DNA of 64,000 bases. Source: Deltaproteobacteria bacterium. GTDB lineage: Bacteria > Desulfobacterota > Binatia > UBA9968. Each line of letters opens with the position of its first letter. Position 1 is the first letter of the stretch. The position numbers and the translations under genes are program-made. The DNA is taken from NCBI GenBank assembly GCA_005879605.1, contig VBKE01000018.1, forward strand, positions 560-64,559. Reading direction: 5' to 3'. The notes under the pieces are model-generated. The model did no database searches and had not been told where the DNA came from. It was given only the letters and a program-made list of their open reading frames with translations. Positions 6,711 to 12,792 of this stretch are shown here, one piece after another.

Positions 6711-8426
6711 TTACGTGAACGCTCGTTCTAACTGACGCAAGATCCCATCCGGTTCGCGCAGCCCAAGCTCCACAATCTCATCGGCGCGCGCTTGCGAATC
6801 GCTGTTGGCATAGATGCGCAGCTGAGGCGCGTTGCCCGACGGCCGCACGTGCGCGACGTCGCCATCGTGGAAATAGACGCGCACGCCATCGAGCACATTG
6901 ATCCGCACAATGTCGTCGAATCCGAGCGTGGGCGTGAAGAAACGCGCTAACGTCGCCTTACGCTGTTGCCAGTCAGCGGTCGCCGGTTCCGCGAGTAGCG
7001 TGGGCATCGCGTCCGGACGACTGCGATCCAATACACCCCCCGCGCCATCGAACTCAACCTCGATCACAGCGCCGGGTGCAATCAAATTAGCAAGGATGGC
7101 CTGGCTGACCGCGACCGGTACATTGTCGATCAAGCCGGCCCGGCCGGAGCGTACCGGCAACCGGTTCCACAATGTAGGCAATCCGATGCGCTGCTCGGCC
7201 GCAGCGAACAAGTTAGCCAAGATCGGCAACGTTGAATCGCGGGTCGGCAGCGCTGCCAGCGTTCCCGACTTTAACTGGATATCGCTGCCGGTTAAAAATC
7301 CGCCATTGGCTTCCCAGCCAACGATGCGTGCGTGTGTGCCGGCGCGGCGCAACTCGTCGAGGGCAGAGATAACGTACGGAGATCCGATCTTGGTCTTCTG
7401 GAGAGACACCCCGCGCTCGGCCATGCGTCGCTCGACAGCATCATTGGCGCTAATGGGGACCGCGGCGGCATCCGCTCGCAGGTATTCGGCGACCACGATG
7501 CCGAGTAGATCACCGGGCAAGAAACGTACGCGTCGGCGGCCTGGGTGCACCTCGGCGCCAGGTAGCACTGCCGTCAGCAACGGCCGATCGGAATCACCAT
7601 CGGTGGACACGATTGCGTGAAGCGGCCGGCCGCTCGCTTCGGCAGCGACGGCAAATTCCTCCAGACGGTCCAGCTGCTCGTCGGTGATGTTCTCCGTGTC
7701 AATGGAAACGAATGTTTCGCTGCGCCCGGCGGTGATTACTTCGGCACCGAACTCGCGCAGGATGCGCGGCAAGATGTCGCGCCCCACCGCCGAATGCTGG
7801 TACACAAGAACGCGCAGGCCAGAGAGACCGCCGCAGGTGAAGCTGGTCAGATAGCGACGGATGTAGGCTTCTTCGGCGGCGCGAGCAAGCGCGGGCAGCT
7901 CCGGCGATCGCTTGAGCATGCCAGAGCCGTCGAAGGCCGATTCGGTCGCGGTCCGGCTGTACTCCTGGACACGGACATGCTCGACCTCGCGCGTGATGCC
8001 GGGTTCATCCGACTTCAGCACCTCGCCGACGCTTTTATTGATTTTTATACCGTTACGATCGAATGGAATGTGGCTGCCGGTCACCATAACGCCGGCGCGT
8101 CCGGCGGAGATAGCGTGGGAGATCAATGCCGGCGTGGGGATCTTGCCTGCGTTCTCCAACTGGCAGCCCGAGTCGACAATCGCTTGGACGCAGGCGCGTA
8201 TGATACGGTCGGCGCTCGGCCGAAGGTCGCCGGCGATAACCACTGTGCTGCTCGCATGAATATCGCCAATGCTCAACAAATACCGGAGCGCAGCTTTGAC
8301 ATTGATGTAGGCTTCGAGGTCGGTGATGTCTTTGACCAGGCCGCGCAATCCGCTGGTGCCAAAGGCCAACGCGACTGGCGCGTAATTGAGGAACGAAGCC
8401 GTTGCGGATATTCGTGGTTCGGACAT
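6711..8426 (-). CDS. Phosphomannomutase/phosphoglucomutase
   Basis: A 571-residue alpha-D-phosphohexomutase that interconverts hexose 6- and 1-phosphates through a phosphoserine. The four family loops are present: active serine in TGSHIPFDRNG, metal-binding DGDSDRP, sugar-selecting GWEANGGFLTGSD and phosphate-binding RPSGNAPQLRIY. The sugar loop reads EANGG rather than the usual GEMSGG or GEESGG, so sugar specificity cannot be assigned. It is longer than a typical PMM/PGM (about 460 residues). No good ribosome-binding site is visible before the ATG at 8426. It may feed mannose- or glucose-1-phosphate to the glycosyltransferase/GH130 pair further along the island. Confidence 0.85.
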   Translation of the reverse strand: MSEPRISATASFLNYAPVALAFGTSGLRGLVKDITDLEAYINVKAALRYLLSIGDIHASSTVVIAGDLRPSADRIIRACVQAIVDSGCQLENAGKIPTPALISHAISAGRAGVMVTGSHIPFDRNGIKINKSVGEVLKSDEPGITREVEHVRVQEYSRTATESAFDGSGMLKRSPELPALARAAEEAYIRRYLTSFTCGGLSGLRVLVYQHSAVGRDILPRILREFGAEVITAGRSETFVSIDTENITDEQLDRLEEFAVAAEASGRPLHAIVSTDGDSDRPLLTAVLPGAEVHPGRRRVRFLPGDLLGIVVAEYLRADAAAVPISANDAVERRMAERGVSLQKTKIGSPYVISALDELRRAGTHARIVGWEANGGFLTGSDIQLKSGTLAALPTRDSTLPILANLFAAAEQRIGLPTLWNRLPVRSGRAGLIDNVPVAVSQAILANLIAPGAVIEVEFDGAGGVLDRSRPDAMPTLLAEPATADWQQRKATLARFFTPTLGFDDIVRINVLDGVRVYFHDGDVAHVRPSGNAPQLRIYANSDSQARADEIVELGLREPDGILRQLERAFT

Positions 8427-8497
8427 TCGAGTTATCTACATGCAAGCCTCGCCTTCCGGCCAGCGATGGTCCGATGGCGACACCAACAGGGCTCGCT

Positions 8498-9241
8498 CTA
8501 TGTAAGTAAACGTCTTAACAAGTCGATGGGCACCGGGAAAATTATGGTGGAATTATTATCCGCTGATACCTCAACTAGACTTTGCAGGAATCTAAGGTGC
8601 ATGGCCGCCGGTTGTTTTGCAATGATCTCAGCTGCATCTGCGAGCTTCTGCGAGGCCTGAAACTCTCCCTCGGCATGAATGATCTTTGCACGCCTCTCTC
8701 TCTCCGCCTCCGCCTGTTTGGCCATCGCCCGCTGCATCTCCTGGGGAAGGTCGATGTCCTTCACTTCTACCAAAACCACTTTGATTCCCCACGGCTCTGT
8801 TTGGGAGTCCAGGATCTCCTGAATTCGCGTGTTGATCTTTTCCCTCTCGGCTAAGAGCTCATCCAGTAACGCCTGCCCGCAAGTGCTCCTGAGTGTAACC
8901 TGGGCGAGTTGAGAAGCGGCCAGGAGATAGTTTTGTACTTCCGTGATTGCTCGATTAGGCTCGATTACCCTGAAGTAGAGAACAGCACTGACCTTGATGG
9001 AGACGTTATCGCGTGTAATTACATCTTGCGGCGGGACATTCATTGTCACTGTGCGAAGCTCCATGCGCATCATTTTTTCGACGAGAGGAATGACGTATGT
9101 AATCCCAGGGCCCCGTGCCTGTACCAAACGCCCGAGCCTAAAGATCACCGCTCGCTCATACTCCTTTAAAATCTTGATCCCACTGATGGCGAGCAAAACG
9201 GCGATGACCAGAGCTGTGGCAATCGCCCCAAAATTGAACAT
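8498..9241 (-). CDS. Slipin (SPFH/stomatin-like membrane protein)
   Basis: A 247-residue SPFH-domain protein anchored by one N-terminal hydrophobic segment (residues 6-22). The SPFH core follows: [39 protein letters not shown] and an Ala/Glu-rich coiled coil ([20 protein letters not shown]). Slipins form large membrane scaffolds and often partner with NfeD proteases; no nfeD is found here. It lies upstream of the phosphohexomutase on the same strand, 71 bases apart. The ribosome-binding site is weak (GGATAGG). Membership in stress gene clusters is common for this family. Confidence 0.85.
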   Translation of the reverse strand: MFNFGAIATALVIAVLLAISGIKILKEYERAVIFRLGRLVQARGPGITYVIPLVEKMMRMELRTVTMNVPPQDVITRDNVSIKVSAVLYFRVIEPNRAITEVQNYLLAASQLAQVTLRSTCGQALLDELLAEREKINTRIQEILDSQTEPWGIKVVLVEVKDIDLPQEMQRAMAKQAEAERERRAKIIHAEGEFQASQKLADAAEIIAKQPAAMHLRFLQSLVEVSADNNSTIIFPVPIDLLRRLLT

Positions 9242-9394
9242 AGCCTATCCTACGCCAACTTCGCTATCGACCTGTCCTGCAGACGCAAAAGGGTCCACGG
9301 CATATTTCACCGCCTCAGACAGCCTGTCAACAACACAAACAGGACGCGTTGTAGCAACGTAACTGCGTCACGGGTTAACAGCAACGTGATTATT

Positions 9395-9554
9395 TCAGGA
9401 CATGGAGCGCATAACCCCGACAATGAAAGCGTAGAAGCGAGTCGAGGTCATGGCGGATACCGTATCTACCACTGCGTTCACAATATCCCCGGTGCCCTTA
9501 GATGGCGCTGACAATCTCCCCCTTTACGGATTCAAGCATGCTTTTCTGTGACAT
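9395..9554 (-). pseudogene. Frameshifted small Val/Thr-rich protein gene
   Basis: It begins with a perfect AAAGGAGGT and ATG at 9554 and reads MSQKSMLESVKGEIVSAI, then a stop. One base over, the frame continues KGTGDIVNAVVDTVSAMTST and on to a stop at 9395. The joined product resembles a family of small repetitive proteins (KG-TG-IV-NAVVDTV repeats) that I recall from stress clusters of environmental bacteria. One extra T at the ATC-T-AAG point explains the break. The second part also ends early compared with that family. Called a pseudogene; a sequencing indel cannot be ruled out. Confidence 0.5.
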
Positions 9555-9566
9555 GGCTCACCTCCT

Positions 9567-9746
9567 TTATGAATCCTTAACGTTATGCAAAGTGATCTCG
9601 GACTTTTTGAGATCTCTGGGCCTTCCTGCGCAACTAAAATATATCGGTTTACCTTTTGGCTCGGATCGGAAAACAGACTCCGCTGTTTTTGGCTCTTCTT
9701 CCTGAACTTTCCTCTCAGTTTTTGCTCTCTCGTTTCTTCCACCCAT
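9567..9746 (-). CDS. Small basic hypothetical protein
   Basis: 59 codons, beginning MGGRNERAKTERKV, with a strong AGGAG seven bases before the ATG at 9746. The product is very hydrophilic (Lys, Arg, Glu), has no membrane segment and ends SEITLHNVKDS. I do not recognise a domain. It sits between the single BON-domain gene (9797) and the frameshifted small gene (9395), all on the minus strand, and the latter's ribosome-binding site begins right after its stop, so the three look like one transcript. Confidence 0.45.
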   Translation of the reverse strand: MGGRNERAKTERKVQEEEPKTAESVFRSEPKGKPIYFSCAGRPRDLKKSEITLHNVKDS

Positions 9747-9796
9747 TGCCGTTCTCCTTTCGGTCACCGAGGCGACCGCTCGTGCGGTGCATTGCC

Positions 9797-9994
9797 TTAG
9801 CGCTTGGCTGTCATGAGGCGGAGATCGTCCTCGACTGCGCGCACGCCCTGGATCGAGCGCGCTAGCACCGCTACCTCCAGGCGCCGCGCCCCGGTCGGAG
9901 TGGTCCCCGTCAGCCGGACGACGCCATTCTTCACGTCCACGGTGATGTCCTTGAAGCCTTGGGTCTCAAAGGCCTTCTTCACTTCGCGCTCCAT
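9797..9994 (-). CDS. Single BON-domain protein
   Basis: 65 residues forming one BON domain (bacterial OsmY and nodulation domain, a phospholipid-binding fold): FETQGFKDITVDVKNGVVRL, TG, then the helix and GVRAVEDDLRLM. It has no signal peptide, so either it is cytoplasmic or the N-terminus is missing. GGAGG lies 22 bases before the ATG, too far, and a stop codon directly precedes the ATG; this suggests the 5' end has been changed. BON proteins protect envelopes during osmotic shock. A second, lipidated BON protein is at 10953. Confidence 0.6.
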   Translation of the reverse strand: MEREVKKAFETQGFKDITVDVKNGVVRLTGTTPTGARRLEVAVLARSIQGVRAVEDDLRLMTAKR

Positions 9995-10053
9995 CTAAGG
10001 CGGCTACGGCTATCCCTCCTTTTAACGGATCAAGACACGTCCCTAGTTTGTCT

Positions 10054-10278
10054 TCACCGTCTCACGAGGCTCATCGGAATCTCAAGTTCAGTGATATTAT
10101 CCGGATCGGGGTCCTGCATCTCGTCTATGCGTTCAAATCTCTTTTGTAATTCCAAGCGCAACATCTTTTTCCTTTGCCCGTAAGCAACGATCGAGCGCGG
10201 ACTGCTCGACCAGGTGCGCCCTTGATCGGGGCTGTAGAGTTCGAAGCGCTGACCGCAGATCTCAATTTGTTTGAGCAT
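10054..10278 (-). CDS. Conserved-looking small hypothetical protein
   Basis: 74 residues starting MLKQIEICGQRFEL, with AGGAGA five bases before the ATG at 10278. It contains LYSPDQGRTWSSSPRSIVAY, a short basic helix (QRKKMLRLELQKRFERI) and an acidic stretch (DPDPDNITELEIP). No known domain recognised; the SPDQGRTW pattern resembles a strand-turn of a small beta fold. The frame is open upstream into a radical-SAM gene remnant, but the ribosome-binding site shows this part is made on its own. Confidence 0.5.
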   Translation of the reverse strand: MLKQIEICGQRFELYSPDQGRTWSSSPRSIVAYGQRKKMLRLELQKRFERIDEMQDPDPDNITELEIPMSLVRR

Positions 10279-10458
10279 GGTATTCTCCTGACCCTTGGTA
10301 TGGGTTTGTTGCGGGAGCACGCCTTTCCAAAAGCGAATGACATAACCATCGTCATCGTACTTCGAAGGTTTGATCAGAACGATGCGCAATTTTCCAAACG
10401 GCGGCTCTGGCGTTGGCCCCTTGATCGACTCATGCCCACTTATACGTTGGCTTAACAT
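10279..10458 (-). pseudogene. 5' stub of a B12-binding radical SAM gene
   Basis: From an ATG at 10458 (GGAGG ten bases upstream) the frame reads a short leader and then KLRIVLIKPSKYDDDGYVIR and FWKGVLP. This is the usual start of B12-binding-domain radical SAM proteins, where the first beta strand is followed by the KYDDDGY loop. Homology stops after about 50 residues, before the cobalamin DxHxxG motif or any iron-sulfur CxxxCxxC motif, and the frame runs into the next small gene. A gene of about 500 or more codons has been reduced to its first exon-like piece by deletion. Confidence 0.6.
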
Positions 10459-10606
10459 ATCGTGTGCGCCTCCCAAGATCGGATATGCCCTCTTTCGCAA
10501 ACGAATGTATTATCATTTTCACTCTTACGGCAGATGGTTGCCGAGCATCGCGATCCTGAGAATCGTGAATGCATGATTCTGGAACGTACCGCCTCGGATG
10601 GATTCG

Positions 10607-10906
10607 CTATCCGCCCAAATTCTCTCGCCTTTCTTCCTCGTAGGCCTGCTTTTCGGCCTCCGTATCGGTCTTGACCGAATCGCAATGAGGGCCAATGAAT
10701 TCCTTTCCCTTTTTCACAATCCCTTCGGCGTTCTCACGCAGCTTTCGCGCCTGTTGATTCAGATAATCAAGGCTCTTATTGCTTCGCCGACGAAGATATT
10801 TCCGCGTTTCTTCGCCCGAGCGGGACGCGAACAACAGCCCAGCAATTGCCCCTAAACCCAGACCGATAAGCAAGTAAGAGAATTTGAATTCACCATTGGT
10901 TCGCAT
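10607..10906 (-). CDS. YtxH-like membrane-anchored stress protein
   Basis: 99 residues: a short polar N-terminus, one glycine-rich membrane helix (YLLIGLGLGAIAGLLFA, residues 11-27), then SRSGEETRKYLRRR and an amphipathic, charged coiled-coil tail ending in an acidic stretch. This is the YtxH/general-stress pattern. The start has GGGT at moderate spacing. It is upstream of the radical SAM stub and downstream of the BON lipoprotein on the same strand. The 148 bases between it and the stub hold no clear gene. Likely inner-membrane; function in the family is general stress. Confidence 0.7.
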   Translation of the reverse strand: MRTNGEFKFSYLLIGLGLGAIAGLLFASRSGEETRKYLRRRSNKSLDYLNQQARKLRENAEGIVKKGKEFIGPHCDSVKTDTEAEKQAYEEERRENLGG

Positions 10907-10952
10907 ACGTTTACCCTTTCTTTTATGACGCTCACGCTGGCACAGTCTGCTT

Positions 10953-11264
10953 CTAACGCTTGATGACTTGCAGGTTATTGACGACTTTTTTGACGCCTTT
11001 CACCTCAGACGCAAGCGATCCAATTCGGGACCTCTGCTCAGCGGTCTCGACTTCGCCGGTCAGATAAACAACCCCATTGTTGGTCTCGACTCCCACACGT
11101 GTCAGGGTGACAAGCTTGTCTGATGCGAGCTTGGTCTTCACGTATGAGGTAAGAGTTCCATCATCGATGTTCTGTCCCATGGTCTCACCCGTCATAGCTT
11201 GGCAGCCGGTTATCAAGATTAGAAAGGCCACCATCACTGTCAACGTTTTGAATGCCCGTACCAT
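10953..11264 (-). CDS. BON-domain lipoprotein
   Basis: 103 residues from the ATG at 11264, which has GGAGG six bases upstream; the longer frame lacks this. Signal peptide with lipobox (LILITGC), then a BON domain: DDGTLTSYVKTKLASD, VETNNGVVYLTGEVETAEQR, then VKGVKKVVNNLQVI. Lipidated BON proteins (OsmY/DolP-like) sit at the outer membrane, bind anionic lipid and help keep the envelope tight under stress. Together with 9797-9994, it gives the island two BON proteins of different location. Confidence 0.8.
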   Translation of the reverse strand: MVRAFKTLTVMVAFLILITGCQAMTGETMGQNIDDGTLTSYVKTKLASDKLVTLTRVGVETNNGVVYLTGEVETAEQRSRIGSLASEVKGVKKVVNNLQVIKR

Positions 11265-11354
11265 AAATACCTCCCAAAATACTGCCGAAAATTGCTTTTT
11301 TTTCCCAACGAATGAGCCCTTCATGAAAATTTGTTTCTGAAAACGCCCGTACGG

Positions 11355-11654
11355 TTACCAGAGAGCAGCCTGATATTCACTCGATAGATCCTGAATCTGT
11401 GGGGATTGCACTGCGATTTGAACATCCTGTCCCACGTCACGGTGATCTTCCCGCAAATCGTGTCTTTCTCAGTCTGAGTCCCGCGGGTCTTACCGTGCGT
11501 AACCTCTGTCCGGGTGGATATCTCCATACCACCCACGCCTATCATTCCTGTCATAGCGACTGTCGTCCTGGTCATACCCATGGCGATCCCAGTGATTCCA
11601 CTCATGACACCCACTCGAAGCCAACACGAAACCGACCATTACTGTTGCGCACAT
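11355..11654 (-). pseudogene. Degraded His/Asp-rich lipoprotein gene with two stop codons
   Basis: From an ATG near 11654 it reads MCATVMVGFVLASSGC (signal and lipobox), then a His/Asp/Arg/Tyr-rich mature part to GYAR and a TAA at 11490. The same frame continues through DPRDSD, a TGA, then LREDHRDVGQDVQIAVQSPQ and on to a natural stop at 11355. Both internal stops are one C-to-T change from Gln and Arg codons. The composition is continuous across them, so this is one gene killed by two nonsense mutations, or a shortened protein ending at 11490. It holds the same place as the lipoprotein at 4337 in the duplicated module. Confidence 0.5.
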
Positions 11655-11769
11655 GACTATTCTGGCTCTGTTCTTTAAAAAGTTCCTAAGGCCTAACAAT
11701 TTTTTGGCTCTCGATTCTCTTTGTTCGCGGCGCTTGTGTCCGCTTGTCATGCTCGTTCGCGACCACGAG

Positions 11770-11865
11770 TCACGAAGACAAAGCCCGGTACCCATTGTCC
11801 CAATCTCCTAAAGCGTCGATTCTATCCTCCTTAATATATGATGGAGCCAACATTATTTTTTTCAT
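11770..11865 (-). pseudogene. Collapsed copy of the SHOCT-like lipoprotein gene
   Basis: An ATG at 11865 sits in the same promoter-leader context as the gene at 4972. The frame reads MKKIMLAPSYI and then runs through a sequence (TATTAAGGAGGATAG) that looks like the end of the paralogue followed by the next ribosome-binding site. The start and the last few codons of the lipoprotein gene have been joined by a deletion of about 180 bases. It continues out of frame to a stop at 11770. No function expected. The gap between this and 11654 is remnant sequence. Confidence 0.45.
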
Positions 11866-11907
11866 TTCAACCTGGTTGGATCGATTAGGAGGGTTAAGTC
11901 AGGCTTA

Positions 11908-11923
11908 CTTGAAGAATTTCAAA
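11908..11923. promoter_or_regulatory. Second copy of the CTTGAA/TTCAA inverted repeat
   Basis: CTTGAAGAATTTCAAA, matching 5019-5034 except for the last base, at nearly the same distance from the corresponding ATG and promoter. Its conservation between a live and a dead copy of the module shows the duplication included the leader. Confidence 0.35.
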
Positions 11924-11928
11924 TAACC

Positions 11929-12279
11929 TCAGGAGTGAAACCCTATGCCTTGAATTGGTTTGACGATACGCTGACTGGGGATGGATTGCTGTCCAATACT
12001 GGACCGTCTTGAAATTAAATATCGAGTGGGCTCGCGAAGGTGCGCAGCCGCTCTAGGCGATTGAGCGAGGTGATCGGTGAGTTTCTTTTCTTTGATGATG
12101 AGAAAGCGATCTTTATTCGTCTCAATCAGCCCAAGGTTATGAAATCTCTGCATAAACAAGCTGATCCGAGGGCGGGTCGTGCCCACCATCTCGGAGAGTT
12201 CCCCACTATTTGACAAGGGCTCATGTGTTCCGTTACGAAACCTACGCGAATTGTGGCAAATGATGAAGAAGGCTTCGGA
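11929..12279 (-). pseudogene. Truncated Crp/Fnr-family regulator (DNA-binding end only)
   Basis: The frame is open from a stop just upstream of 12279. It contains the C-terminal helix-turn-helix of a Crp/Fnr protein: SNSGELSEMVGTTRPRISLF, then MQRFHNLGLIETN and a wing strand FLIIKEKKLTDHL. The cyclic-nucleotide-type sensor domain is gone and no start codon with a ribosome-binding site is visible (a TTG at 12216 is the only candidate). The recognition helix TTRPRISLFMQRF is of the type common in soil-bacterial Crp homologues and differs from E. coli CRP. After the natural end the frame reads through promoter site 4. It is probably a relic of the regulator of the TGTC-N8-GACA promoters. Confidence 0.6.
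11963..12005 (-). promoter_or_regulatory. Class II Crp/Fnr-type promoter (site 4)
   Basis: Minus-strand reading: TTTCAAGAC, then GGTCCAGTATTGGACA (12005-11990), 21 bases ending GTCAGCG, then TATCGT (11968-11963). It drives the now-collapsed lipoprotein copy at 11865. From here to 11863 the sequence is a diverged duplicate of 4970-5115. Confidence 0.55.
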
Positions 12280-12287
12280 TTACTTTC

Positions 12288-12317
12288 CTTGACAACAGTC
12301 CATCGCACCCCTAGTCT
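12288..12317 (+). promoter_or_regulatory. Sigma32-like heat-shock promoter of hsp20-lon
   Basis: CTTGACA (12288-12294), 13 bases, CCCCTAGT (12308-12315). This fits the heat-shock consensus CTTGAAA-N13/14-CCCCATNT. The same bases also read as a sigma70 promoter (TTGACA-N17-TAGTCT). Start of transcription near 12323 would give a short leader before the hsp20 ATG at 12361. Confidence 0.5.
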
Positions 12318-12360
12318 ACTTGCTACAGTTCATTTTTCTAGTCTTGTGGGCTTGGATAAT

Positions 12361-12792
12361 ATGTCAGCGCACGATTGGGATTTCCTGCTTTGGCAGCGAG
12401 CAAGCGATCTACTCCAGCAGGCAGAGCGGATCCAGAGGAATTTTTTACAAATCGCCGCTGGTGCCCACTATCGGGCATCTCACGGTCGAATATCATGCTG
12501 GGAACCTCCCGTTAACGTCGTCGAGACTGACGAAAGCCTGTGGGTGATTTCGGCCCTACCTGGGGTAGCAACTGATCAAGTGGAGGTGCGATTAGAGGGA
12601 CGCGAACTTGTCATCGCAGGTGAACGACCGCTGCCAAGATGCTGCGATGACGGAGAACTAAAGATATGGGAAATCCCGCACGGTCGTTTTGAGCGGCAAC
12701 TCAGGCTGGTGGGAGGCGAGAGTCCTCTATCGGTAGGCGAAATTTCTCTCCAGAATGGGCTACTCATCATCGAGCTAAAGAAGCATTCATGA
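12361..12792 (+). CDS. Hsp20/alpha-crystallin-type small heat-shock protein
   Basis: 143 residues. An N-terminal helix (residues 1-40, aromatic and Gln-rich) is followed by the alpha-crystallin domain: CWEPPVNVVETDESLWVISA, LPGVATDQVEVRLEGRELVI, AGERPLP, then IPHGRFERQLRL and a last strand NGLLIIELKK. It holds unfolding proteins for refolding or degradation. It lacks the C-terminal IXI extension of classic small heat-shock proteins. I chose the ATG at 12361 because the promoter at 12288-12317 leaves no room for the longer frame from 12223. Its TGA overlaps the lon ATG (ATGA), so the holdase and the protease are translated as a coupled pair. Confidence 0.85.
   Translation: MSAHDWDFLLWQRASDLLQQAERIQRNFLQIAAGAHYRASHGRISCWEPPVNVVETDESLWVISALPGVATDQVEVRLEGRELVIAGERPLPRCCDDGELKIWEIPHGRFERQLRLVGGESPLSVGEISLQNGLLIIELKKHS

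Noticed and set aside
10452-10606. Cys-rich open frame between the YtxH-like gene and the radical SAM stub, looking like a zinc ribbon
   Set aside because: No proper CxxC spacing, no ribosome-binding site, and it overlaps the end of the YtxH gene in another frame.
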